Assembly: GCF_046630445.1 (NCBI RefSeq)
Contig: NC_092341.1
Location: 27,666,001 to 27,730,000 of the forward strand
Direction of reading: 5' to 3'
Length of the DNA: 64,000 bases
DNA from: Rutidosis leptorrhynchoides
Lineage: Eukaryota; Streptophyta; Magnoliopsida; Asterales; Asteraceae
Positions 11,739-25,264 of this stretch are shown here, one piece after another; the first letter of the stretch is position 1; the number at the start of each line of letters is the position of its first letter. The notes under the pieces were generated by a model that saw nothing but the letters and a program-made list of their open reading frames with translations, did not search any database and was not told the DNA's origin. Both the position numbers and the translations under genes were made by a program.

Positions 11739-12839
11739 CTAGTTTTATGAGCCCGTGCGTTGCACGAAAACGTAAAAACTAAAGAAATTATCAATTATAT
11801 ATGAAACAATCGTTTAATGAGCCCGTGATTTGAGGATATGTTATACATTCTTGCGATTGATCTATAGTTTTATTTGCTCGTGCGTTGCACGAAAACGTGA
11901 AAGCTAAAGAAATTATCAATTATAAGAAACAATCATTTTATGAGCCAGTGATTTGAGAATTTGTTATATATTATTGCGAATGATTTAGATTTATTGAAGG
12001 AGACGTATTAGGTTAGTTGAGAATATTGATATTGATAAGTATAACATGATACATAAAAGTCATAAAACAACAAATTTAGCAAAACATGATGATGTTTGAT
12101 TTTTGGTTTCTCGTGTTTTTTTTTTTTTTTTTTTTTAGAAATCAATCACTTTAATCAAAACTAAATTGTAGCATATAAGTTAAATAAACATACTAATTAA
12201 GTTATATTTACATAATAATACTAATCTTGATGCAAATTTTTACTCGAGAGATCATTTAAAGATTTACCAAATAATTATTTAATTATGTAGTAATAATAAA
12301 TATAAACTACTTAATCAAATGATGTTTAAATTTTTTGATAACCGAGTACATTTTATCATATTTTATATTTTGTATTAATTAAATGGTCATTAGATTATAT
12401 ATAAAATCATATTTCTAACATGGATAATAATATGGCCGGGTGGTGGTAGCTACAGAAACAAAAGGAAATATATTACCCCGAGTTGAAAATACTACGGAAT
12501 AATAGATACTGAGTTATATTTTCGTGTTATTAATAACACAATTATTTTCATAATAAATTAAAACTAAAATAAGATTGTTAAAAAAAATATGATAAGTTTA
12601 CACTATAGAAAAATATGATAAGTTTATTCTAGAGAAAAATATGGTTAGTTTATTATAGAGAAAAATATGGTAAGATTATTCTAGAGAAATATACGGTGTA
12701 AAGAAAATATGGCAAGTTTATTTTAGAGAAAATTATGGTGATTACATGTGGCATAATTAAATGAGGTAATTACATGTAGCATAACTGAATCTGGTAGTAA
12801 CATGTAAGATTTATTGCACGCGCTTTATATATGTATAGA
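11739..12839 (-). mobile_element. Helitron 1, non-autonomous, about 1.1 kb
   Basis: Read on the minus strand it starts TCTATAC after an A, and ends with a hairpin (CGTGC-AAC-GCACG) about 11 bases before a terminal CTAG followed by T. That is the canonical Helitron pattern, inserted between A and T with no target duplication. The matching place in unit 3 (about 40631-40650) reads through without it. The 3' terminal segment with its hairpin occurs twice (11746-11800 and 11870-11930). It has no coding capacity. Helitrons move by rolling-circle replication using proteins from autonomous relatives. Confidence 0.85.
12584..12735. repeat. Minisatellite inside Helitron 1
   Basis: About five diverged units of roughly 30 bp, each like AAAATATGGTAAGTTTATTC followed by TAGAG. 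Confidence 0.75.
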
Positions 12840-14115
12840 TAACTACTGATTATTCAACATAATAACTTTTAGTTTAATAAAACGGTGACTTTACTATTAA
12901 AATTGTTAAATGATCACAAGTGTACAATAATGCGAATCAACTTCTTAAGATTACAGAAAGAGTAAAGAAAACAACTAATGACTTGACCAAACCCATCCGA
13001 CCCATTGACTCAAATTATAAAAAAAGACCCACTTGACCGCGGACAAGTTTGAACCCAAACCTATTTAACCCACACCCTACCCCCACCCGTTTTGCCAGGC
13101 CTACAAACAACTATCATAGCTAAAGAATTCTCAAATGATTACAATTATATACAGTCCTTTGTTATACGTCCATCACGTTAAAGTTTTACCTTAAAATCGA
13201 TCACTCAAAAACCGCTATATAGACTAGAGGCTTTTAGCTTTAACCACAACTAATCAATCAATTATCCAAAAAAAAAAAAAAATACAAATTTAGTTCCGAC
13301 TTAAATTTTAAGTAAAAATTACCTTCTTTTTTTAATGGCAAAAAATTTATCAACAAACCTACCCTCTAGAAAGGTTCTAGAGAGGCTGAACAAAACTTAA
13401 AATAAATTAATCAAAAAAACGAACTTAACTAGCGTGATCAATTATAAGAGCACTAGGAGTTGTTCATTGTTAAATCTCAGTGTTAACACTGGGATTTAAC
13501 ACTGAGGCCAAAATAGGGAAAATCGTTCAGTGTGTTAAATCATTATTTAAATACTTTTAATATTATTAAAACAGAAAAACAAAGAAAGAAAAGAAAAGAA
13601 AAAAAACAGAAACACGGCGTTGAGGTGATAACGGTGGAGCATAATAAGTACATATAATGCTTAATTTTTTCTCAAATAACGGAGTATCATAATTTATCTA
13701 TCTATCTATATCTATAAAATAAAATTAAAATTAAAATTCTGATACATAACAAAGTATAAATTAAGAACAGCGAGAAATAGTTACCCAAAATCCTTGACGA
13801 AGTAATAAAGAAGACGCAGAATTACACACAAGTATGAGACAAAGACGTATATATAAGAAGAAGGGAAGGGACGCAGGGTTTTGTAATTGCATGTTGGGCT
13901 TCTTATTAGATTTTGAAGGGGTATTTTCTAACATATATTAGCCCAAAAACTAAATCATAATTAGTTGGTAATAAATATACGGAGTAATAAAGAGATTGTA
14001 CATATGTGGATCACCGAATATTATTTTGATTTTAGTCAACTAATACTAATATTATTGGCAAGGTAAAAAATTACCATATAAAACAGTCAGTAATTGAAGA
14101 AATTCAACAAGGTTT
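12840..14115. other. 5' flank of F-box unit 2, no gene seen
   Basis: Spacer that aligns with about 40650-42300 in unit 3 at roughly 90% identity with small indels. It holds a poly(A) run at about 13267-13281 and an extra segment at about 13449-13640 that unit 3 lacks. No coding sequence recognised. Confidence 0.65.
13469..13500. repeat. 32 bp near-perfect palindrome in a unit-2-specific insertion
   Basis: GTTAAATCTCAG...CTGGGATTTAAC folds on itself with a single mismatched pair, centred on TGTTAACA. It lies in a stretch of about 190 bp (about 13449-13640) missing from unit 3, so it may be part of a small MITE-like insertion. I could not define its ends. Confidence 0.6.
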
Positions 14116-14130
14116 TATTATAAAAAAAAA

Positions 14131-14177
14131 ATTAATAATAATAATAATAATAATATAATAATAATAATAATAATAAT
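14131..14177. repeat. (TAA)n microsatellite, left edge of 4.8 kb insertion
   Basis: Nearly pure AAT/TAA repeat, interrupted once. Confidence 0.95.
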
Positions 14178-14458
14178 CTCTTTATATTATAATAACAAAA
14201 CTAATAATAGATCATATAAATTTTAAACCACTAATCCTAGCCTTCTATTATGATTAACATCCACAATCTACACCATCCAAATTTTCTAATCAACATTATG
14301 AACTCATAATCACACCCACACCCTGAATAGTTGTTTGTTGTCTAAAATACTTTTTTAAAATTGACCGGAATAATACTAAAAAAAAATTGGGGTTATCATG
14401 TATTAACCTATTTCCCTACCAAGCATACACAAATTAAAACCTCTCTTTCCTCTCATTC

Positions 14459-14500
<42 letters not shown>

Positions 14501-15476
14501 ATCGGCATGCAAATTGGGGTTGTAGAGAATTGTTTTCTTCTTCATACCCTTTGATTTTGTTAAAACAATTGGAGATTTAGATTTCATTGTATCAAAACAT
14601 TTCAAAATAACCCTAATTTTAACTTATCGATTCAAATGTGTCATCATCTCAACAAACGGTTCATCGATCAACAGACGGTTAATCGATTCCATATTCAGGT
14701 ACTGTTAACTTCATCTATAGATTATCCTTAACATTTTAGTTTTCGGTTATATGATTAAACTGTGCAATTAATCATGTTTTTATCATTACGAATTCAGTCA
14801 TTTAACTTTTGTATTATTTGATTACATTGCTTATCATCAATAAACCTTATTGAAATAAGTTTGTGGTTACGAATTTATTCATTTTACTTGGGTTATTTGA
14901 TTAAATTGCTTATCTTGAATTAACCATATTGAACTAAGTTTTTTATTATTTGATTAAATTGTTTATTATGATTATTTTATTTTAGGATAATATATAGGAT
15001 TATAAAAATTATTTAAATGATATGCCGGTGTTTAGGTTTTATATTATTTAATTTGAAAGAATATTATTTAAGATCGAGGATAATTCGATTTTAGGATAAT
15101 AATATTTTAGGATAATGTATTTCAAAGAATCGTTCTTAGAGTATATAAACATAAACAATATTGATATATATACAATAATAAAGGGATGAATTTAGTTTTA
15201 AAATATATTTTAAAAATTTTGTTATTCATATGCCGGTGAGCTAAATTCAATTTTAGGATAATTTACAATAATTTAGGATAATATTTTGCACAATAAAAAG
15301 GGATAAATTTTAGTTTCAAACTCAAATTTAAAACCAAAATAAACCCATATATTATCTAAAAATAAATCGATATCCTAAGTTTAGCATCACATTATTTAAA
15401 GGATTCAACTTTCGACATTTTCTTATTCACATTCATATAAACATTCATTCAAAAGCAATCACTAATCCTCTAATTA

Positions 15477-15650
15477 ATGGCTAATCTCGAAGGAATCACT
15501 CCACTTAACCAAGTTACCAAGGAAAACGAAGGCTTTAAGATCAGAGTGAAGGTGCACTTCGTATGGAAAAAGTTCTCCAAATTCAATGCATCCAAACCAA
15601 CTTCCCTTGAGGTGGTTTTGGTCGATCACAAGTATATTTTAACACAGTAA
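15477..15650 (+). pseudogene. RPA70-like OB-fold (DUF223-type) exon fragment
   Basis: Opens with an ATG and reads MANLEGITPLNQVTKENEGF followed by KIRVKVHFVWKKFSKFNA and a SLEVVLVDHK strand: 57 residues, then a stop that overlaps a donor-like site (CAG/TAAGTG). It resembles the N-terminus of plant replication-factor-A DUF223 proteins, where an N-terminal OB fold binds single-stranded DNA and typically shows a W-x(2-4)-F/Y-S core and an LxLVD strand. Such genes are abundant in plants, and relatives are encoded by plant Helitrons. I could not find a second exon, so this is called a fragment, either captured or decayed. A donor-like GT at about 14699-14700 upstream hints at a 5' UTR intron. It is too short for firm family assignment. 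Confidence 0.55.
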
Positions 15651-16415
15651 GTGTTTTATTAGAAACTGTTGTATTATTAATTATTGTCACAGGAATATAC
15701 ACATTAACTGTTATATTAAAAACTGTTTTACTGACATTTGTATTATAAATTATTGTCAATATCACAGCAATATAACAATGTTTTTCTATAAAGTGGTTTA
15801 CACTTGGATCCGAGTGTTTAGGAATCATACTTACAACTTTACTACACATTTTGGTTCAAAATGCATTCACAATAACTTGACGCAGCCTATAATGATAACT
15901 TGACGCAGCCTAAGTGTGTTGTATTTTTAAAGTTTTTTATGTAGTGAATGGTTGGATCAAACATTAATTTTGGATTTCAAGTTCCTGGAAAGAGGAAAAC
16001 TGCTGTAAATACAAACCTTACTCTTTCGGCATGGATGTAAATTTTGAGGTTTGTAAATACATGGTCTGGTTTTATAGACAGAATGTTTACTATTAGTTGT
16101 CCAATACCTGACAAAATGGGCGGGTCAATTAGTGTCAAGTTTATGTAATCTATATAATCAAGCCGGGCAAAATGGGTCAAGTAGGGTCTAATATGGGACA
16201 AGTAATTTATACAATCAGGCACCTAAATCATAACAATCAAAAAACTATAATAAAGATAGGTATGCAGTTAAGAGTAACCAAAAATACTGGAAAAACAATA
16301 AAAAAAAAAAAAAAAAAAAAAAAAAACCTAACATACTGGAAAAGTATAATTCATGTACTTAAGCTATTTAGTATATTTGTAGATGAATAATACATTCACC
16401 ATTTGTATTCATAAC

Positions 16416-17124
16416 TGTTGGAAGCTTTGACGAGCCCAACACACCCACTATAGAGGATCTAGACTATACTAGACTCACTACACCAACACTTTGACGTTGA
16501 TTAGCCTTTAATTTTATAAATCCTTAGTGCACAATAATACTTAGGCGACAATGTCGACCATATATCGTTCAGGCGGTATAACCGACCATATATCACTTAG
16601 GCGGCAGAGCCGACCATATAATAAGAACAACACAAGTACACTAAGAACTTAAACACAAACTAAGGCTTAACCGGGAAACTTAACAAAGAACACTTTTATT
16701 AATACAAAATACAATTATAATATTACTTACTTACAAGCTTTTCTTCTCTACTCACACTCTTCTCACTTCTTACTTCTTCTCTACTTCTCAACTCACTCTT
16801 TTCACAACTTCCTCACAACTCTCACAACTTACTTCACACTCTACAAATGAAATCCTCACCCCTATTTATACTACTCCATGGAAGTTTCTAGAAATTAGAT
16901 ATTTCCATGGATATATATAAATATCTAGATATTTTTATACATATAAATATCTAGATATTTCTTACACACATAAATATCTAGATTTTTCTTTACATTTTAA
17001 TTTCTAGATTTTTATCTCATATTCTAATATCTAGATATTTTCTTATACATATTAATATCTAGATATTTTACCCATATACATTTACTAATTCCATATTATT
17101 CTAAATTTGCATTGTATTTTAACA
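16416..17124 (-). mobile_element. Solo LTR, copia type
   Basis: 709 bp with ends TGTTGG...TTAACA (plus strand) and a perfect 5 bp target duplication ATAAC (16411-16415 and 17125-17129). On the minus strand it has a TATAAATAGGGG promoter box (about 16862-16873) and AATAAAAG (about 16694-16701) further along, which sets its orientation. A solo LTR is what remains after recombination between the two LTRs of an element. Confidence 0.88.
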
Positions 17125-17992
17125 ATAACTGCATGAAATCATAAAAATAAAAAAACTATAATAAAGATAGGTATGCAGTTAAGGGTAACCAACAATACTG
17201 GAAAAAAAAGAAAAAGAAAGAAAAAACAAAATACTGGAAAAGTTTGATACATGTAGTTAACCTATTTACTAGATTTAGTGTTTTTTCCAGTTAACCTACT
17301 TACTAATTTTGGATTCACCATTTGTATTCTCAATAATGATGGTAATGTTGGCTTGGTTTTCAAAATAGTGAAGATGTGTTTCAAGATTTAGGTACAAATT
17401 CTGCATAACTTGGGTCAACTTGCATTGAAGCACCTCTATTTCATTCAAAATCCATGAATCTAATGTTCTTTAAATAATATGATAATATGATAATGTTAGT
17501 GTTAATGGAATTGACCTACATCACATATATTTCTCCTTTTGATGATTTTTAATTATTTATCGCATTTCTATCCTTATTGAATAATTTTCTGTTCAACGGA
17601 GAAATTGTGGGGGTAGGGTTTTGTGCGCAAATCATATTTGTTACACTCAGTCCTGGTGTATACGGTACTTGCCGCTAACAAACTGTTGATTGAGCTAGCT
17701 TGCATATGCCACCCCTGGTATGGTTTGTTTATTGTTATGTTTTTGTGAGATAAATTTAGATGTTAACAATGTACAACTAATGATATTATTATGTGTTGTA
17801 GCAACACAACAATCATAGATCATTAGCTGGTGCACCTTGGTTTAGCTGCAAGAAGGTATCTTTATTAATCATTTGATGATATACTATGTGTGTGAGTAGT
17901 GAAGTGTAATATTGAGATTAAGCTTCTATTTTTTAATAGGGTAAAGTACCATTCTGAAATGAAAACTGTAATGAAATAAATTATTTTTGTAG

Positions 17993-18094
17993 GTTATATA
18001 TATCAACATTAGTGGAAGAAGCAGAGGTTTTGGGTTTGTTAGTATTTCATCAGTTGAAGAAGTTGAGGTAGCTGCTCAAAAATACAATAGCTAT
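17993..18094 (+). pseudogene. Captured exon of a chloroplast RNA-binding protein (cpRNP, RRM)
   Basis: A 102 bp stretch bounded by TTTTTGTAG and a GTAAGT donor encodes 34 residues with the RRM RNP1 octamer (RGFGFVSI), flanked by GRS before it and SSVEEVEVAAQKYNSY after it. That follows the pattern of the chloroplast ribonucleoprotein family (cp29/cp31-type; usual form RSRGFGFVTMSSVEEVEAAA). Those proteins bind and stabilise plastid mRNAs. Only this one exon is present, with both splice borders kept, and no neighbouring exons were recognised. It lies in the same insertion as the RPA-like fragment. I infer capture of a genomic fragment including introns, not a retrocopy. Confidence 0.7.
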
Positions 18095-18900
18095 GTAAGT
18101 GTCTCCTATAATTATAGGTTTTTTTTATTGTTAATGAAGAATGAAGATTCAAGTTATGTGTTTTTTCAAAAGATAAAAGGTTGTATTTTTTGGATTGTTG
18201 AATGATATATGGTTATTGCAGTATTTTTTCTAAGTTGTATGGTAATATACAAAATACTGAATGAAGTATGTAGCGTAGATGTTTATATATCACGCTAGAC
18301 TATTTAAAATGTGTGGCACGTCATATATGGTTGTTCATGCACTATTTTGTTATATTTAGTGAAATTTTTGCATAGCGTTCAGTTTGTGATCGTTGATGAG
18401 AAGGCGATCAAATTTGCCTTCACAATCGTACATGCACATTATTGATGATCGAGTGCTTTGACTTTGAAGTTTAGATCTCACGTTTCGTTTACTAATACTG
18501 AAACGTCCATCAATACATTAGTAATTTTAATATTGTTTTTCTTTCTAAGCAGTCAAAAGTATTATATAAAATTATGTTTATGGGACAAAAAAATTTGATT
18601 TAAGAAACGAGTTAAGAAAAAGTTCATGGCTCTCAACTTGAGAGAATAATTTCCTGAATGTAGGACGCGGCTTAATAGCCCTTTGAGTGTTGAAAAAGTT
18701 TTATACAAGCTACGAAATTCGCAAAGAAACTAGTGGGTTTTGTTTAGATCATCGACAGGGTGTTCCATTGCTGCGAGCTGGTTGCATATGCCTTTGAATT
18801 TCTGGCCATATTAAAAAACTGAGGAGTTACCTTTTGTAAGTTCACGAAGGGATCACGCAACATGTGCATACGATCAACAGAGTCATGACTGTAATGAGTT

Positions 18901-18901
<1 letters not shown>

Positions 18902-18938
<37 letters not shown>

Positions 18939-18961
18939 TAATAATAATAATAATAATAATA
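18902..18961. repeat. (TAA)n microsatellite, right edge of 4.8 kb insertion
   Basis: About 20 AAT/TAA units with one ACA variant. Confidence 0.95.
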
Positions 18962-18962
18962 A

Positions 18963-19571
18963 ACGTAGCCTTACGGTTACGTTTAAGTATACTAAAAACA
19001 ATTTAATTCCATATTTATCTCAACTCTGTCATTAATAATATTACTAATACTAAAATTATATAAGGATAATCGATAGTAAAAAAATATTTATATTATACCA
19101 TGTAATTAATTCAACAAAGTTTATAAAGTCGTTCCTATATGTGTGTATAATTGATCAGCAAATTACATACTAACGTTCTGAGTATGATCACCCATGCGAT
19201 AATGTAATGTTATTAGATTATTGTAGTATTCAGTTTGCTTGTGTAGTGTACTGAATAGGACTTATAGCTTGCTTTCAATATAAATGTACTTCATAAACTT
19301 ATACAGCAAGCAAAATGTGTAATTTCATTTGAATATTTCTTTTGTGGGTCACACTTGATTGATGTAAATAGACCATAATCATATTGGATCTTCTATACCT
19401 CTTGTGAAGAGAGTTGGAGACAGGGACCAATATATATGAAGAATGAAAGAGTAATTGAGATGGCAACTTTTACCCATTTACTTTCATGCCAATTGAGTTA
19501 TGTTTACTGTCTAACGGGTCAAATGGGTAAGACAAAAATATTTAGTAAAGAATTGAACGGGACTAAAGTCA
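18963..19571. other. Distal 5' flank of F-box unit 2, no gene seen
   Basis: Aligns with 42322-43288 of unit 3 once Helitron 2 is removed. The shared homology stops at ACTAAAGTC (about 19571 and 43288), which marks the right edge of the duplicated unit. Confidence 0.7.
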
Positions 19572-20108
19572 TTAACTCACAATGACTCATATCGAAACCT
19601 AGATAAGCTTGATTTCATGACCACTGCAAAGATATTCTTCACCACTCCATCTAAACAGAAGAAATTCGGGTACGCATTTTATCAAACACTTGGCGTGCAA
19701 TCGCATATATTAACACTAACTATGTTCAAGTATAATTTCCTTTTATTTGTGTGTGTGCTATAGTCGTTCGTATATGTATGTACAATTATAAATCAATTTA
19801 GTACGGTTTCGAGTTTGATCACCATTACGATAATGTAATGTCATTAGATTATACTCAGTTTACTTTTACATTGTACTGGATAGGACTTATAGCTTGTTTT
19901 CATTATCAATGTACTCTTGATAAACTTAAATAACAAACAAAATGAGTAGTATCTATATATCATATGTTTATTGATCCAGTTTAGATTAGTGTAAGCAGTT
20001 CGCTAAGTACGTAAAATGGTTAATGTAATCATATCACACTACAAATTACAGGTAGAATGAAACCTGTTGTTGCACGCATTACTAATCAAAGGTAAAATGA
20101 AACGCCAG
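19572..20108. other. Remnant of a further array unit, no gene seen
   Basis: 19735-19945 is a diverged repeat of 19117-19330 (CGATAATGTAATGT and TAGGACTTATAGCTTG shared), and 20048-20105 resembles the F-box 3' flank at 9479-9535. That order, distal 5' flank then 3' flank, is what a join between two array units would give. A LINE sits directly after. Confidence 0.5.
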
Positions 20109-20966
20109 TTTTTTTTTTTTTTTTTGAAAAGCAACAATTTTATTAACTTACTCGCAAAGATTACAACTCAATGATACAACTCGAACAATATGCTAACTAA
20201 CAAGACGTAAGCTAACATATACAAATTACACGAATAATTACAAAACAATAGATTGAGGATTATGTAGTCAAGAATGCCAATCGATATGCTTTGTCTTGCT
20301 TCTTTTTGCAACCCATTCGAAGGATTTAATTTGTATCTCACATAATGCAACCGGGGGATTCCAACATTTTTTATTGAAGACCGTTTGATTTCGATTCCAC
20401 CATATGAGATAACAACAAATCCAAAGCACCCCTTGCCAAATTTTGTAACCCGAATCCGACATTGACACATTTGAACTACCTTGAAGAATCTCACATACAC
20501 TAGCCGAAGAGAGCAAGTTTACATCCCACCATTTGAAGACCTTTTCCCAAATCTCGAACACGTTTTTACAAAAGAGCAAGGTGTGGTCAACCGATTCCAC
20601 CCCGTCGTCACAAAGTGGGCAACGGACGGAATGGAGATCGATCCCACGTTTGTCGAGCTCTATTAGAGTTGGAATACGTTTTTTCCTCGCTCTCCATATG
20701 AAGATTTCTACCTTTTTCGGAACCAAGTTATTTCTCAATGTTTCAACCATGTTAGGACCAACAATTAAACTTTTTGAGTCTAATAAAAAAGAGTCTTTTT
20801 GTTGTAAAAAGCCCATTGTTCGAGCCTTCCCAACGCCAAGAATCGCTTTTTTCCGGAACAAGTTGACAATCACGAAGCTGATCAGCTAATGCCGAGAGCT
20901 CAGCTTCTGTTCGACGACTAGGAGCACGCACCCATTCCCAATTTCCATCCCACGTTGAACCGTTCC
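20109..20966 (-). mobile_element. LINE (non-LTR retrotransposon), 3' end
   Basis: The minus strand encodes the C-terminal zinc-binding region (zf-RVT type) of a plant LINE reverse transcriptase. The frame at 20873-20268 (201 residues) contains VPKKVEIFIWRARKKRIPTL, then a CX2CX8HX4C knuckle (C85, C88, H97, C102) and a WW/W-rich tail. Matching residues further upstream (SDSWRWEG and LFTTKRL, about 20780-20850) lie in a different frame, so there is at least one frameshift. The left end is a run of 18 T (20109-20126), the poly(A) tail on the minus strand. The 5' part is missing because the LTR of element G begins at 20967. A dead 5'-truncated copy. Confidence 0.85.
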
Positions 20967-22015
20967 TATAACGACCCTCATTTTTCCATTCTATACTTTT
21001 CCTTATTAAATGCCCAATAATATAATAAAACTTAACAATTAAACTTTAATTAACGGTTGTTAAGTATTAAGAATTATAAATTATATTAATTAACTTTATA
21101 CATTAATTGGCAAGTTAATAACAGACGGAAATAATAAGTTAATTAATTTTCGTGAACAAAAGGTAATAAATTAAAATTTAAAGTATATAACTTAATTAAT
21201 CTTAAAACAAGTTTAGGGATTATTTAAGCTAATTTAAAGTGCAAGGACTAAAACGAAAAATCTCAAAACTCCTCCCTTGATAATGCCTAGCAGAAAAAAT
21301 ATGAAATGTCTAAAATACCCCTCCCAATTTTCGGCTCCCATGACCCCTATTACTTCCTCTCCAAGTCCAACTTGTTCCCTAAGTAAACCTAACCCTAACC
21401 CTAATTTTAGAATTTTCCTAGCACTCCTATAAATAGAGGCCTAAGCTAAACCTTTTCTTTGTACCAAATCTCATTCACAAATCTCTCTCCCAAATCTCTC
21501 TCCCCACTCTCTTGTTTTCGGCCAAACAAACCGAAACCATCACCACCACCATCGAAATCCACCACCACCACCTTCAAGTTCTTCAAGTGATCTTCAAGTC
21601 GTTCTTCGCGTTCTTCAAAGTTCTTCATAGATCTTCAAAGGTGTTCATCAATCTTCAAGGTTTTGATCTTCATCTTCAAAGTGTTTCATCTTTTCTTTGT
21701 TAATCATCTTCGAATCTTCAAGGTATAACATAAACCCAAAAACTTATTTACATAATCTTTGATCTTTGTTTTAAATTCATGTTCATGATACAATCTTGAT
21801 TAATTCATAAACATATACATTATATACATGTACACACATAGATTTATATATACATGAAAAAGAAAAAAAAAATTAATATGTATGTATGTGTATCGACCGA
21901 AAAAAAGGGGGAGAAGGAGTGTTTGATCTTTAAACCCTAGATAAATGTTAGAAGATTGGTTTGTGTTTAATTAAGGAAACAAAATAAATACATATATACA
22001 TATACATATACATAT

Positions 22016-23760
<1,745 letters not shown>

Positions 23761-25050
23761 GTACTATTATATAATACTAACACCTATACACTTATAATAG
23801 TACTAACACATATAATATACTATTTTTTATATTATATTACAAGGTTACCATAGTCATTCACGATAACGTGTGATTACTCGAACGTCAACGCTACTTAAGG
23901 CCTAGGGTGATCCTTGGTACCACTATGGGATGCTTGTGGATTACGAATGCCAAACTTAGATTTTGGTCAAGAAATCCTGGGCCAACCGGTAACAATTGGT
24001 CATTCTGGTGACTCGGTGGTGGAATAGATGTTTGAGTATGGTGCACAATGTCAAACCCGACTATAGTAATCATACACCTAGTTATTTTCACACTTAATAG
24101 GTGGTAGACTTATTAAGAACAACTCACTAGTGTTCAACACTAACTTTCTAAAAGTGAAAACTTACTAGGAATGGAAACTTAGTAAAACGAACTATAACAC
24201 TTTCATACTTAACTTAAACTTGGGCAAAACACTTAACTACTCTTAAATATCATTAGGTTGACTTTCTGCTCATCCATCCAAACTTTCTATTTCGAGGAAT
24301 AACTCTCTCTCCTACTTACTAAGGTGAACTCATAGACCCACTCTTTATTGCATGCAACTTATTTAACTTTTTGGGGTGAGACACATGCTGCTTTTACTAT
24401 TTACAATTTAGACACAAGTACCAACTGTTAAACTATGCTATACCCGGCTATGTCTGACTAAGTCCCTACAGTGATATTTTTAATTGCTCGTTAAATGCAT
24501 TCTTAATTATTGGGGGTAGGCCTATCGGGAGTAACGTCCCAGATACATTTGACCAAGTCATTGTATTACTTAATAATGAAATTAAACCGACAAGTATAGA
24601 CACAACTTGTCATTGGGGAAAACTTTGAACGTTTAGTCTAAATATCACGAATTTGCATAACTTTTTGATCCCTGCGAGATCAACTTTATAAACTAAATCT
24701 TGTGGTCTAAAACAACGGTCAAACTTATTTGTTAAACCTATGAACTTCACTCAACCTTTTAGGTTGACACTTTAGCATGTTTGTCTCAGGTGCCGATTGA
24801 TCAAGCTTATTTACTTACTGCTTATGTGATGCTACTTGGACTTAGGATCAAGAGATATCGCATTTATTATTCTTGCATTTAAAACAATTACTTTATTGTA
24901 ATTCCCAATATTGTAACGACATTCATTTTCCGCTGCGTACTCAATAAAGTTTATCTTTATCATTTAGTATTTTTCTCGTATATTATAATATGTTGGTTTA
25001 TTTGATATTAATGTCACATTCACCCAGGCCCTAATTGGGGGTGTGATAGA

Positions 25051-25063
25051 TTGGTATCAGAGC
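25051..25063 (+). promoter_or_regulatory. Primer binding site (tRNA-Met) of element G
   Basis: TTGGTATCAGAGC, two bases after the LTR end. Confidence 0.85.
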
Positions 25064-25264
25064 ATAACCAGGCTGTTATAGAGAACCAGAATTGCATCTT
25101 TATGTGTGCCTTATTTGCTAGCTAGGGTGACTTAGCAATCTAGAAAACTATAACCTTTCCTGCCTTAGACTTAAAGCACTTAGGATTGCCTTATAATCTT
25201 AACAATCATGCTTTAATAAACTTGACTTAAAGATTCTAATCAAAGTCTCCTTCCTAATGTTAGG

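Larger units (their letters stand above)
14116..18962 (+). mobile_element. 4.8 kb insertion between (TAA)n tracts, carries gene fragments
   Basis: Compared with unit 3, where the flanks lie within about 40 bp of each other near 42300-42340, unit 2 has 4.8 kb of extra DNA bounded by (TAA)n at 14131-14177 and 18902-18961. It contains a (A)38 run (about 14460-14498), an RPA-like OB-fold exon (15477-15650), a solo LTR (16416-17124) placed within one copy of a partial tandem repeat (about 16238-16415 against 17145-17330), and a chloroplast-RNP-like exon (17993-18094). Fragments of unrelated genes with intron borders are typical of gene-capturing Helitrons or Pack-type elements, but I found no clear terminal hairpin plus CTRR or inverted repeats. 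The class is therefore open. Confidence 0.6.

Noticed and set aside
25051-25063. tRNA-like TGGTATCAGAGC sites (also at 2225, 30857 and 34462)
   Set aside because: Only the tRNA 3' complement is present, next to LTR edges; these are primer sites, not tRNA genes. No tRNA or rRNA gene was recognised.
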